A DNA stretch of 52,409 bases from Mastigocoleus testarum BC008 (GCF_001456025.1 NZ_LMTZ01000129.1:195248-247656); one strand, 5' to 3'; shown: positions 17,161-26,512, numbered from the stretch's first letter. The notes: generated by a model not told the origin, from the letters alone. Made by a program: numbers and translations.

Positions 17161-17631
17161 TTAACATGAAGAAGGACTGGGTTCTATTTTACTAAGTTCA
17201 TGCCAAGTGCGATTTCCAACTATTCCATCTATAGATAGACCTGCTTTGATTTGCAGATCCTTCACTGCAGATTCGGTCACAGGACCAAAATCACTATCAA
17301 TATTCGAACGATAGTATCCACCATCTGATAGTCTTTGCTGGATTTTTCTGACTAGTTCGCCTGTGTCGCCTTTACGGATAACTGGCATATCGACTGGTGC
17401 ACGTTGATAAAGTGTACGCCAAGTCTTGTCACCAACAATCCCATCTTGTAGGAGAAACATTTTGCACTGGAATAATTTAACTGCGGTTGTTGTTTGGGGA
17501 CCAAATATACCGTCAACTACAACATTTATATTGCTACGTAACAATAATTCTTGTAGTTCTTTGACAGCTTCTCCTTTAGAACCTTCACGTAAAACAGGTT
17601 TGTTGAGAGCAGTAGATGATGTGTTAGTCAT
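17161..17631 (-). CDS. Two-domain peptidoglycan-binding protein, paralogue 3
   Basis: 156 aa. Domains: VLREGSKGEAVKELQELL...VDGIFGPQTTTAVKLFQ, and IRKGDTGELVRKIQQRL...IDSDFGPVTESAVKDLQ...IDGIVGNRTWHELSK. Intact, without the Cys-bearing insertion of paralogues 2 and 4. It serves as the template showing how paralogue 4 would read without its insertions (DKTWRTLY and NRTWHELSK). Confidence 0.87.
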   Translation of the reverse strand: MTNTSSTALNKPVLREGSKGEAVKELQELLLRSNINVVVDGIFGPQTTTAVKLFQCKMFLLQDGIVGDKTWRTLYQRAPVDMPVIRKGDTGELVRKIQQRLSDGGYYRSNIDSDFGPVTESAVKDLQIKAGLSIDGIVGNRTWHELSKIEPSPSSC

Positions 17632-18075
17632 TTTTGTTTCTTTGTCTCAATGCTAATTGTGTTTGAGGATGTATAAATAAATTTATACACTGATTATTCT
17701 CCTATGAGAGCAATGTAGTTGTGATAACTTTTAATGAATATTTCAGATATAGTTATTGGTTTGTAAACTAAACTTTATTCTCTGTAAAATCACTGTGTAG
17801 TATATAAGTAAGTATTTTGTAAGTCCTTGTGATATAAGGCTTTTACTCAAATATAAGTTCAGCTTAATTATTACTTGTAACCAGTGTAGAGAAATTAAAG
17901 TATTCTCTATAAATGTAACGAGTGGCGTAATTTATGTAACGCATTGAAATTTGTGGGAAATTCTATCTTTTTCTAGCAAACTAAAGCAAAGTAAGTTTGT
18001 TTAAGAACAAGATTTTAATGATAAGTAAAACTCATTCTACTTAATAAAAAGTAGAAGTTAATAGAGAGTAGGAAT
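17632..18075. other. 444-bp AT-rich spacer
   Basis: No coding frame, hairpin or named repeat recognised. Confidence 0.4.
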
Positions 18076-18120
18076 TTAACATGAGGTGATGAATATTTTG
18101 CTCAGTTCAAACCATGTGCG

Positions 18121-18153
18121 ATCGCTTCGCGCCGACGCTTTAGCGTCAATCGC
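18121..18153. mobile_element. 23-bp mobile repeat with ATCGC target duplication, copy 1
   Basis: The 23-bp element (18126-18148) contains the dyad GACGCTTTAGCGTC and is flanked by ATCGC at 18121-18125 and 18149-18153. It resembles the very small dispersed repeats known in Nostoc. It has no coding capacity. Confidence 0.8.
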
Positions 18154-18364
18154 CAACAATACCATCAATAGTTAGACCTATATATGTTTGTAAATCCTTA
18201 ACTGCTGCTTCGGTTGCAGTTCCAAAATCGCCATCAATAATAGAGTGATAATATCCGGCATCAGATAGTCTGTACTGTATTTTTTCAACCAGTATACCTT
18301 TGCTACCTTTGTGAAGAACGGGCATATCAACTGGTGCACCTAAATAGAGTGTGCGCCAAGTCTG

Positions 18365-18397
18365 ATCGCTTCGCGCCGACGCTTTAGCGTCAATCGC
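18365..18397. mobile_element. 23-bp mobile repeat with ATCGC target duplication, copy 2
   Basis: Identical to copy 1, in the same orientation (element 18370-18392, ATCGC at 18365-18369 and 18393-18397). It is inserted in the corresponding codons of the other domain of the same gene. Confidence 0.8.
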
Positions 18398-18866
18398 CGA
18401 CAATTCCATCTTCTGACAAAAATACTTTAGACTGGAATAGTTTCACTGCATTGGTTGTATGGCAGCCAAATATACCGTCAATAACTTCTTCCCCAGGGTA
18501 TACGCAAGCATAGTCGTAATTTATACATGAAAATACACCGTGAGGTAATAATAATTCTTGTAGCTCTTTAACGTTTTCTCCTGTAGAACCTTCACGTAAA
18601 ACAGGTTTGTTGAGAGTTGTAGAGGATGTGGTAGTAGAAAAGGTCATTTTTGTCTGTCCTAGTTGTGATTTTGGTTGAATTTGGTTGCTATGAAGGTATT
18701 CAGATTCATATTCCGTGATTCCGCAATTTATACAAAAGTTTTTTAGGAATCTGTAGATAGGTAGAAAATATAACAATAAGGGTGTGGGTTGAGTTAAAGA
18801 GTAAGAATTTACTGAATAAAAAATAGTAATGCAAAGCAAGTGTTGTGTGCTTATCTTTACTAAGTA

Positions 18867-18968
18867 ATACCAATTTGGAAAAATAATGAGACAGATAGAT
18901 TTCCGTAGAGACGTTGCATGCAACGTCTCTACCGGAGAATCTGTTGCAATGATTTATCGAATTGGTAT
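18867..18968. mobile_element. 102-bp MITE with AAGTA target duplication
   Basis: Terminal inverted repeats ATACCAATT and AATTGGTAT bound an imperfect palindrome whose centre, 18905-18932, is a perfect 28-bp palindrome containing GACGTTGCATGCAACGTC. AAGTA occurs directly on both sides (18862-18866 and 18969-18973). It lies in the spacer between paralogue 4 and the PAP2 gene and has no coding capacity. Confidence 0.8.
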
Positions 18969-19037
18969 AAGTATGGAAGTTTATAACTATATTCTGCCAA
19001 TATCTGTACTGTTTTAGAATTAGTATTTTGGATTACT

Positions 19038-19613
19038 ATGTTACCTTTTAAAGCATTATGTCCGATTTTAATAGCTTTAGTTGTTACGACCCTTGCACCC
19101 AAAGTGAAAGCAGAAACTTTTGATCGTGAAGTTTCTAAATTTGTTTCTGGACCGGGTACATTAATTTACCTTGGTAGTGGTGTAACTTTACCTCTACTTT
19201 TAGATCCTAAAGAAGGAAAACAACGCGCTCTAAGAACATTAGATTCTCTTGGTAGTAGCACTATTGCATGTATCGCTCTTAAAAAGGTAACACGAGTTCA
19301 AAGACCAGACTCAGATAGTAATGATAGTTTTCCTAGTTGTCATGCAACAGCGGCTTTTGCTGTAGCTACTGTACAAAGTCACTATAATCCAGACTCAGCA
19401 TTTCTGTGGTACTCTGGGGCTACTCTAATTAGCTACTCGCGCTTGAATCTCAATCGTCACAGAATTTCAGAGGTATTAGCTGGTGCTGCATTGGGATATT
19501 TGACAGCAAAACTGGAGTTGAGCCAAAAACGCGGACTTATTCTATTCCCTTTTATTCATAGTAATGAAGACGAGCAACCAATTGTTGGACTTCAGGTAAT
19601 GGGTTCTTTCTGA
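19038..19613 (+). CDS. PAP2-family phosphatase, exported
   Basis: 191 aa with an N-terminal signal peptide (residues 1-25, cleavage near VKA-ET). PAP2 motifs in order: K82-x6-R89-P90; P99-S-C-H102, where Gly of the usual PSGH is Cys; and S134-R135-x5-H141-x3, where the final Asp is Glu145. The catalytic His pair is intact. Substrates could be undecaprenyl pyrophosphate, phosphatidate or an inorganic phosphate ester. The protein is short and has fewer membrane helices than lipid phosphatases, so it may be soluble in the periplasm. Confidence 0.8.
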   Translation: MLPFKALCPILIALVVTTLAPKVKAETFDREVSKFVSGPGTLIYLGSGVTLPLLLDPKEGKQRALRTLDSLGSSTIACIALKKVTRVQRPDSDSNDSFPSCHATAAFAVATVQSHYNPDSAFLWYSGATLISYSRLNLNRHRISEVLAGAALGYLTAKLELSQKRGLILFPFIHSNEDEQPIVGLQVMGSF

Positions 19614-19963
19614 AGAAAATGTTTGCTGAGTTTTGTACGAATATAGATCTTTCGAGATGAAATTCTATCCCCAATAACGATCAAGTGCGAATTTTATAGA
19701 TTTTTTTATTTTTAAATGTATTTATAATACTTAATTTCTTTCAAAATCTGTGCAAAATATACGTGTAAATATATAAGTTATCTGCGGGTAAATATGATTA
19801 TCTGATTCCATAATATTTATATCTTATTATTTCGTGATTGTATTTTGATATTAAAAGTTGTGCAATAAATTTTTATCTTTCAATATCTATATATTATTAA
19901 ATACTTTTATCAATATTATTTGTTTTAGATAATCATAAATCATTCGAATTATATTAAAGATAT
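19614..19963. other. 350-bp very AT-rich spacer
   Basis: No coding frame or structured repeat. It probably contains the promoter of the outer-membrane protein gene. Confidence 0.4.
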
Positions 19964-21952
19964 ATGAGACTTTTAAAGATATCTGCTTGCGTTTTATTAG
20001 CCTTATCTACATCAGATATTGCCTCGGCTAGCCAAGATGGTGTGAATATAAATCAAGATGAAATAAGACAAAAAAATTTAATTGATAGACTTAGGGAAGC
20101 TAAAAAAAAATCTCAGAACCAAAAGCAAATTACTGTCGAAAATCCTAATAATGTAAATCCTAATAATGTAAATATATCAGTTGGGATTGACACCATCGCA
20201 AAAGATATTCTGAACAATAGTCAAAATAATAGAGAAGAAGTTACTCAAAACAACTTAAGCATATCTAATAGTCGCCCAATATTAACAACAGCAGAGCATC
20301 TACGAAAAGGAGAAATTTCTATTTCTGTACGTCATCGTCATTTCTTCAGTTCGGGGACTGCTAGAAGTGATGGTCTTACAGATCAACCAACTCTTGGGAT
20401 TAGCTGGGGTGTGACCGATGATTTAGAACTGACTTTGGATTTTCAGACAGTTGATAACGCTGGACCGCAATATCAAGGGTCATACAGCGCTCAACGAATT
20501 AATGACCAAGGAAGTACAAACTTTTTTCAGGAATGGACTCTACAAGCAAAACAGAGAATTTGGCAAAGTAAAGATGGTACGCAGGCTTTGAGTGGCGCGA
20601 TCGCAGCCTCTAGAGGAAATGACAGACGTCCATATAATTTTGCTGATGCTAATGGTATTGTGGCAGCAGGACTAAATGCACAAACGGTTTTTTCTCTGGA
20701 GCTACCCTACACTATTAAACCCGATAAGCGTTGGCAGTTTACAGTATCTCCTAAAGTTGCTTTTTTACCAGAAGATAATGCTCTCTATCTTAATCGATTA
20801 CCACAACCAAACTCTGGTTCTTTTGGTGCAAATTTTGGTTTAGCAGGAGCCATTAGTTATCAATTAAGTCCAAGATTATCTTTATGGGGTGATGCATTTA
20901 TACCATTTACAGGTAATAACACTATCAATAGGGATACGGGATTACCAACTCGAGATATTGCCTACAATGCAGGTTTGAAATATATAATCAATCCCAGATT
21001 AGCTGCAGACTTATTCATTTCTAATACTTTGGCTAATACTGGACCTCTTTCTATAGTCACAGATAGAGAGTTTGACGCATTAGGATTAGGACTTACCTAT
21101 ATACCTGGAGTTACAGTCGCAAATCGTCGCTATCCTAGTCATTTCGGTGTCAGACAAGGTATACCCCAAAGTACCCATGCTGGATTCAGTGCTTTTGATG
21201 GTGGTACTGTTCCTAGGAAACAGTTATTAACCTTGCTCCAATTAAATGAAGGGAGAACATCGTCTGCAATTCGCTATGGAATAGAAGATGATTTAGAAAT
21301 AGGTATTTTCTTAGATGATATTTCCGGGATAGTAGATGAATCTGTCCTTGGAGTTAGTGGCAAAATCCGCTTTTTAAATCAAGCTGATGACAAACCATTT
21401 ACCTTGAGTCTTGCTGGAAGCTTCGCCCGTTCTAATAGTGTGCTGGTAAACCTGATTAACAACGATCGCAATAGATTTGAGTCCTTAGGTTTAGAAAAGA
21501 CTGGATTTAGTGTTAGTAACGAAAGTGTAGAACTTGGGGAGGTATTCGTTGTTACTTTGTCTGCACCATTGCATTATAAATTTCCTCAAGGAGGTTCAGC
21601 TTGGTTTACTCCTACCTTGGGGTATGTTCAACGTACTGGGTTAGAAATTGCTGGATTTAATGTTGGAACTTCGATTCCTTTGTCTCCAGAGTTAGATGCG
21701 ATCGCTGAAGTTGGATTTAATCTCGGGGGAGAAGGTAACGCATTTATTGATAACACTCGTAAGTCAATTATTCCATGGAGTTTGGGTGTACGTTGGGAAC
21801 CAAAGTCACTACTCGGTAAAGCTTTCTCTGGTTTGCAGCTAGAAGCATATCTCAGCAATAGAGTTGGTTCGAGTCCTTTTGAGACTCTCAGGGTTAGAGC
21901 AGATAATGAAACTAGGTTGGGAATTGGAATGTTATTACCAATTCAGTTTTAA
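19964..21952 (+). CDS. Probable outer-membrane beta-barrel protein
   Basis: 662 aa with a signal peptide (MRLLKISACVLLALSTSDIASAS). Residues about 25-95 are a polar Asn/Gln/Lys-rich linker with a duplicated NPNNV. From residue 108 onward there are alternating polar/aromatic strands (EISISVRHRHFF, PTLGISWGVTDDLELTLDFQ, ALSGAIAASRGN, RWQFTVSPKVAF), ending LGIGMLLPIQF with the C-terminal Phe typical of BAM substrates. 'DDLELTLD' and 'DDLEIGIFLDD' recur in the two halves, suggesting a duplicated barrel unit. It lacks the SLH and OprB features of cyanobacterial porins. Cargo is unknown. Confidence 0.65.
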   Translation: MRLLKISACVLLALSTSDIASASQDGVNINQDEIRQKNLIDRLREAKKKSQNQKQITVENPNNVNPNNVNISVGIDTIAKDILNNSQNNREEVTQNNLSISNSRPILTTAEHLRKGEISISVRHRHFFSSGTARSDGLTDQPTLGISWGVTDDLELTLDFQTVDNAGPQYQGSYSAQRINDQGSTNFFQEWTLQAKQRIWQSKDGTQALSGAIAASRGNDRRPYNFADANGIVAAGLNAQTVFSLELPYTIKPDKRWQFTVSPKVAFLPEDNALYLNRLPQPNSGSFGANFGLAGAISYQLSPRLSLWGDAFIPFTGNNTINRDTGLPTRDIAYNAGLKYIINPRLAADLFISNTLANTGPLSIVTDREFDALGLGLTYIPGVTVANRRYPSHFGVRQGIPQSTHAGFSAFDGGTVPRKQLLTLLQLNEGRTSSAIRYGIEDDLEIGIFLDDISGIVDESVLGVSGKIRFLNQADDKPFTLSLAGSFARSNSVLVNLINNDRNRFESLGLEKTGFSVSNESVELGEVFVVTLSAPLHYKFPQGGSAWFTPTLGYVQRTGLEIAGFNVGTSIPLSPELDAIAEVGFNLGGEGNAFIDNTRKSIIPWSLGVRWEPKSLLGKAFSGLQLEAYLSNRVGSSPFETLRVRADNETRLGIGMLLPIQF

Positions 21953-22017
21953 TTATTCAGGACTCACGCAAAATAAACGTAATTACGTCACTACCTATCA
22001 CTAACGCCACGCAATAA

Positions 22018-22090
22018 CTATAGCTACCCTACCTATAGCTACCCTACCTACGGTTCTGGAACTGCTACCTACGGATCCGCTTACGTTACG
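22018..22090. repeat. GC-rich intergenic repeat fragment
   Basis: Contains a direct repeat of CTATAGCTACCCTAC followed by CTACCTACGGATCCGCTTACG, related to the repeats at 11956 and 33927. It lies in the 288-bp gap before modA. Confidence 0.65.
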
Positions 22091-22240
22091 TCCTATTATT
22101 TAACTATGTTGTTAGCATTCAAATAGCTTTATTTGTATGGTCAAGAATTCAACGGCTAACGTCATCCTATTCTGACAAAATGAATCGAGAAAGCTTTGCG
22201 AATTACTAATACATGTTAATATTTAGGGTACAAATATATT

Positions 22241-23083
22241 TTGATGATTAGACTGTTGGAAGTCAAGCCGAAAATATTAGTACTGATTCTTTCCTCATTG
22301 TTAATTGCTTGCAATCAAACTAACCAAAACTCGACTTCAAGAGCAAATACACAACAAACCGCAAGCTTAACTGTATCGGCTGCTGCTAGTTTGACAGATG
22401 CACTTCCATCAATAAAGAAAATGTATGAGCAGCAAAATCCACAGGTTTCCATTACCTACAATTTTGCTAGTTCTGGTAATTTACAACGGCAAATAGAACA
22501 GGGAGCACCTGCTGATGTTTTTATTTCCGCTTCGGTCAACAAAATGGATATTTTGCAAAAACAAGGACTTTTGAGTCAGGGAAGTCGTAAGGATTTGCTG
22601 CAAAATAAAGTTGTTTTGATCGTGTCGAAAGATAATAGCACCATATCTGATTTTAAAGACTTAACTGCTACTGAAGTTAACAAAATTTCGATTGGCGAAC
22701 CGAATAGCGTACCTGCGGGTAAGTATGCAAAGGAAGTTCTCACTAATGCAGGGATTTTCGAGGACGTAAAATCAAAAACTGTTTTTGCGAAAACTGTTCG
22801 TCAAGTCTTGACTTATGTAGAAACCGGTAATGTTGATGCGGGAATTGTTTACGCTACAGATGCAAAAAGCTCAAATAGAGTCAAAGTTGCTGCGATCGCA
22901 CCAGTAAAATCTCATTCTCCGGTTGTTTATCCAGTCGCAGTCATAAAAGATAGCAATAATTCCACTGCAGCGAAGGAATTTGTGGAATTTTTATCGAGTA
23001 AACCAGCAAGCGAAGTATTTGCAAAAAACGGATTTACTCCAGTTATAAATAACTCTCCAATTAATAACTCCCAGAATAATTAG
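22241..23083 (+). CDS. modA: Molybdate ABC transporter, substrate-binding lipoprotein
   Basis: 280 aa with a lipoprotein signal (LLIAC, Cys24). ModA landmarks: LTVSAAASLTDALPSIKKMYE, NFASSGNLQRQIEQGAPADVFISAS, GEPNSVPAGKYAKEVL, VETGNVDAGIVYATDA. It binds molybdate (or tungstate) in the periplasm and delivers it to ModBC, encoded 129 bp downstream. The C-terminal tail is Asn-rich. Molybdenum feeds nitrate reductase and, in diazotrophs, nitrogenase. Confidence 0.92.
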   Translation: MMIRLLEVKPKILVLILSSLLIACNQTNQNSTSRANTQQTASLTVSAAASLTDALPSIKKMYEQQNPQVSITYNFASSGNLQRQIEQGAPADVFISASVNKMDILQKQGLLSQGSRKDLLQNKVVLIVSKDNSTISDFKDLTATEVNKISIGEPNSVPAGKYAKEVLTNAGIFEDVKSKTVFAKTVRQVLTYVETGNVDAGIVYATDAKSSNRVKVAAIAPVKSHSPVVYPVAVIKDSNNSTAAKEFVEFLSSKPASEVFAKNGFTPVINNSPINNSQNN

Positions 23084-23095
23084 TAAATCCCAAAA

Positions 23096-23180
23096 TAATC
23101 AATCTAAAACCTATCAATCTGAAACTTATAAATCTAAAACTTATAAATCTGAAACTTATAAATCTAAAACTTATAAATTT
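23096..23180. repeat. 15-bp minisatellite between modA and modBC
   Basis: Six units of AATCTRAAACTTATA. The reverse complement matches the array inside the following modBC gene. Confidence 0.85.
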
Positions 23181-23212
23181 CCAAAAAATCAGTAATCAAG
23201 ACGGCAACTGGT

Positions 23213-25183
23213 ATGGAATTTGACTTTTCGCCTCTATGGATATCCTTAAAAACTGTTTTAACTGCAACGCCAATAGCATTTTTTTTGGGAATTACAGTTG
23301 CTCGTAAAATGCTTAATTATCAAGGTAAAGCTAAAGGATTAATTGATGGTGTTTTGACTTTACCTATGGTTCTACCGCCGACAGTCGTTGGCTTTTTTTT
23401 ACTGGTGATTTTTGGGAGAAATAGTTGGTTTGGGCAATTATTATATGCGGTGGGAGTAAATGTCATTTTTTCTTGGACGGGAACAGTAATTGCTGCAACG
23501 GTTGTTGCTTTTCCTTTGATGTACAAAACAGCATTGGGAGCTTTTAAACAAATAGATCAAAACTTGATTTATGCAGCTCGCACCCTGGGAGTTCCGGAAG
23601 GGACTATCTTCTGGCGAATTATTTTCCCATTAGCTTGGGAAGGTATTTTAGGTGGAACTATTTTAGCTTTTGCTCGCGCTTTGGGAGAATTCGGAGCAAC
23701 ATTAATGCTCGCAGGAAATATTCCCCAACAAACACAGACAATTCCCCTAGCGATATTTTTTGCTGCAGAAGGGGGGGAAATGGATCGAGCATTAATCTGG
23801 GTATTAGTTTTGGTGGGGGTTTCCCTTTTTGTAGTTAATACAATGAACTACTTGTCTGAAGAAAAACGAGTAGTTAGGAAAAAAAGATTTGGAAATTTTA
23901 ATTTAAGGTTATTGAACTTCAGATTTTTAAACCTCAGATTCATAAACCTTAGATTCATAAACCTTAGACTTATAAATTTTAGATTTATAAACTTTAGATT
24001 TATAACTAGAAAATTATCTCAAATTACTCAGCAATGTTTTAGTTCGCGTAGTTCTTTTTCTCAAATACAAGTTCCAAAACAATCTCCCTCCCCAACCTCC
24101 TTAGAAATAGATATTCTCAACCAACGTCCCGGCTTTACATTATCAGTGACATTTACTACCGATGACAGTCCTCTGGGAATTTTAGGAGGTTCCGGTTCGG
24201 GGAAAAGCATGACTTTGCGTTGTCTTGCTGGCTTGGAAACCCCAAAAAATGGAAGAATTGTTTTAAATGGAAGAGTGCTATTTGACTCAAAACGGGGAAT
24301 CAATATATCAACCCGTCACCGTCGCATCGGCTTTTTGTTTCAAAATTACGCCCTGTTTCCCAATATGACCGTGAGGGATAACATCGCCTTTGGTTTAAAG
24401 TATGGACACTATAATGGTTGTTCTTTTAATAAAGCCGAACTAAACCAACGCATAGCAGAAAAAATTGCTTTAGTTGAACTTCAAGGTTTAGAGAACCGCT
24501 ATCCTTATCAACTTTCTGGGGGACAGCAGCAGCGAGTTGCTTTAGCTAGGGCTTTAGCTATTGAACCAGAAGCTCTACTTTTAGATGAACCCTTTTCAGC
24601 CCTTGATACATACCTGCGCAGTCGAATTGAAAAGCAGTTGAGCGAAACCCTTACAACTTACCGAGGGATGACCTTATTTGTTACCCATAACTTGGAAGAA
24701 GCTTACCGAGTCTGTCAAAATATTTTAGTATTTTCCGAAGGCCGAATCATTGCTGATGGTTCCAAAACAGATATTTTCGAGCATCCACAGACCTTACAAG
24801 TTGCTCAATTAACTCAATGTAAGAATTTTTCCCGTGCTCGTGCTGTTTCACCTACACAAGTAAAGGCTTTGGATTGGGGTTGTACTTTGCAAGCGATTGA
24901 ACCGATTCCTAGTGAAGTGACACATGTAGGAATTCGCGCCCACCATCTAATTTTTACAGACCGAGAAAACCAAGACAATAGTTTTCAAGCTTGGCTAGTT
25001 CAGATTAGTGAAACACCCCACAGGACGACAGTCTATTTAAAACTTAATTCTCCTCCTAGAAATTCTAAAGATTACCACCTACAAGCAGAAGTGTATAAAG
25101 AAAAATGGGCTGCAATTAAAGACATTCCTTGTCCGTGGCGGATTTATTTAGATCCGCTCCGCCTTTTGTTATTAACTTCTTGA
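23213..25183 (+). CDS. modBC: Molybdate ABC transporter, fused permease-ATPase
   Basis: 656 aa. Residues 1-220 are the ModB permease, with transmembrane helices and the EAA loop (AARTLGVPEGTIFWRIIFPLAWEGILGG). Residues 224-290 are a basic linker encoded by a 15-bp minisatellite. From about 295 is ModC: Walker A GGSGSGKSMT (about 325-334), signature LSGGQQQRVALARALA (about 433), Walker B LLLDEPFSALD and a C-terminal part with VGIRAHHLIF. ModB-ModC fusions are known in cyanobacteria. Paired with ModA upstream it makes a complete molybdate importer. Confidence 0.92.
   Translation: MEFDFSPLWISLKTVLTATPIAFFLGITVARKMLNYQGKAKGLIDGVLTLPMVLPPTVVGFFLLVIFGRNSWFGQLLYAVGVNVIFSWTGTVIAATVVAFPLMYKTALGAFKQIDQNLIYAARTLGVPEGTIFWRIIFPLAWEGILGGTILAFARALGEFGATLMLAGNIPQQTQTIPLAIFFAAEGGEMDRALIWVLVLVGVSLFVVNTMNYLSEEKRVVRKKRFGNFNLRLLNFRFLNLRFINLRFINLRLINFRFINFRFITRKLSQITQQCFSSRSSFSQIQVPKQSPSPTSLEIDILNQRPGFTLSVTFTTDDSPLGILGGSGSGKSMTLRCLAGLETPKNGRIVLNGRVLFDSKRGINISTRHRRIGFLFQNYALFPNMTVRDNIAFGLKYGHYNGCSFNKAELNQRIAEKIALVELQGLENRYPYQLSGGQQQRVALARALAIEPEALLLDEPFSALDTYLRSRIEKQLSETLTTYRGMTLFVTHNLEEAYRVCQNILVFSEGRIIADGSKTDIFEHPQTLQVAQLTQCKNFSRARAVSPTQVKALDWGCTLQAIEPIPSEVTHVGIRAHHLIFTDRENQDNSFQAWLVQISETPHRTTVYLKLNSPPRNSKDYHLQAEVYKEKWAAIKDIPCPWRIYLDPLRLLLLTS
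23890..24006. repeat. 15-bp minisatellite inside the modBC linker
   Basis: About seven in-frame units of the type ATAAACYTTAGATTT encode pentapeptides (NLRFI, NFRFI). The unit is the inverse complement of the repeat 700 bp upstream in the modA-modBC gap. Confidence 0.85.
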
Positions 25184-25318
25184 ATGCTTTTCACAATAAT
25201 CAGTAAAAAAGTTGTATTTTATACGATGTGTTTTTATTCGCAGTAATGTTATCTGCAGGGGTGCAATGCCTTGCGCCCTCATCGAGTATTATGTTTGTTT
25301 ATCGCGCTGTGTTTTTGG

Positions 25319-26512
25319 ATGAATACAGATAGGCTAAAAAATTTAAGCCAATTAGCAATCCTGTGTTTAAAGCTAGGAAGCACTGGAGTTGGTGGTTTCC
25401 TTGTGGTGCTAGCGATGATGGAATATGAGGTAGTAACGCGGAAAAAATGGCTGACAAAACAGAAGTTTCTCGATATTATTGGCGCTAGTAACCTCGTCCC
25501 AGGTCCAAGTTCAGTCGAAGTTACAATTCATGTTGGTTACTTATATGGTGGATGGTTGGGATTTGTCATTTCAGGTATTTGTCTAATTTTTCCTGCAGCC
25601 CTGATTAAGACTGCTTTTGCTTGGGCTTATACTCAGTTTGGCGCTCTTCCCGAAATAGCCTCTTTTTTGGATGGAGTTAAACCAGTCGTTTTGGCTGTAA
25701 TGTTATTAGCTGTGACGAAATTGGGCAAAACGGCGATCAATAACTGGCGTTTGTTAATCATTGGGATATTTGTCTGTACTGCAAATTTCTTCGGGGTGAG
25801 TGAGATAATTTTGCTCCTTGTCGGTGGAGCAATCGGTATGCTCTTAATAGGATTTCATCAAGAGTTATCACCGGAAGAATCAGGGGTAGAACAATCAGCA
25901 AATACCAAATTTCAAATTCCCAAAGCTGTATTTTTTTTACTAATAACTATCGCTATATTATTTTTTATTGATGCTAATTATTCTCCAAGTCTTTCCTTAG
26001 GAAAACTGAGTATATTTTTTCTTAAGGTTGCTAGTTTATTATACGGTAGCGGTTATGTCCTAATCGCATTTTTGCAAGGGGAATTGGTTGATGATTTTGG
26101 TTGGTTGACTCAGCAACAATTATTAGATGCGATCGCGATCGCCCAAATAACTCCTGGTCCTTTACTTTCAAGTGCAACTTTTATCGGTTATTTACTTTTG
26201 GGGATACCTGGCGCAATAGTTGCAACAGTATCTATTTTTTTGCCATCATTCCTTTTCAGTGCTGCTCTAATTTCGGTGGTTTCCCAACTTCGAAGCTTTC
26301 GTTGGACTTCTGCGTTTTTAGATGCTGTTAATACTAGTTCAATTGCTTTGATGGCAGCAGTAATAGTTAAGTTATCACAATCAGTATTGATTTACTGGCA
26401 AAGTTGGGTAATTTTACTAATTACCTTTATGATAAGTTTTCGATGGAAGGTAAATGTTATTTATCTGATTTTAGGAGGAGCGATCGTTGCTTGGATTCTG
26501 TTTAAATTTTAA
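25319..26512 (+). CDS. chrA: Chromate transporter, ChrA family (two-domain)
   Basis: The ATG at 25319 (MNTDRLKNLSQLAIL) is preferred; a TTG at 25271 is in frame but its extra 16 residues are unlike the family. 397 aa with two homologous halves, each carrying a 'LKLGxxGVGG'/'LYGSGY' start and a PGP motif (NLVPGPSSVEV; QITPGPLLSSATFIGYLL). ChrA proteins export chromate using the proton gradient, though many cyanobacterial ones are only putative. About 10-12 transmembrane segments. No chrB regulator is adjacent. Confidence 0.88.
   Translation: MNTDRLKNLSQLAILCLKLGSTGVGGFLVVLAMMEYEVVTRKKWLTKQKFLDIIGASNLVPGPSSVEVTIHVGYLYGGWLGFVISGICLIFPAALIKTAFAWAYTQFGALPEIASFLDGVKPVVLAVMLLAVTKLGKTAINNWRLLIIGIFVCTANFFGVSEIILLLVGGAIGMLLIGFHQELSPEESGVEQSANTKFQIPKAVFFLLITIAILFFIDANYSPSLSLGKLSIFFLKVASLLYGSGYVLIAFLQGELVDDFGWLTQQQLLDAIAIAQITPGPLLSSATFIGYLLLGIPGAIVATVSIFLPSFLFSAALISVVSQLRSFRWTSAFLDAVNTSSIALMAAVIVKLSQSVLIYWQSWVILLITFMISFRWKVNVIYLILGGAIVAWILFKF

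Larger units (their letters stand above)
18076..18647 (-). pseudogene. Peptidoglycan-binding paralogue 4, frameshifted by two small mobile repeats
   Basis: The start ATG at 18647 (MTFSTTTSSTTLNKPVLREGS) has AGGACAGAC upstream like its paralogues. The frame is broken twice, each time directly after the codons for GIVGD, by the same 28-bp insertion (23-bp element plus a 5-bp duplication ATCGC). Each insertion shifts the frame by one. Removing both in silico gives GIVGD-QTWRTLYLGAPVDMP and GIVGD-RTWFELSKIFITSC, ending at TAA 18076-18078, a full-length two-domain protein of about 171 aa. The pseudogene state is therefore recent. Confidence 0.85.

Noticed and set aside
18390..18923. 177-aa protein starting far upstream of paralogue 4
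   Set aside because: The first 92 residues run through the MITE and spacer; the conserved start and ribosome binding site are at 18647.
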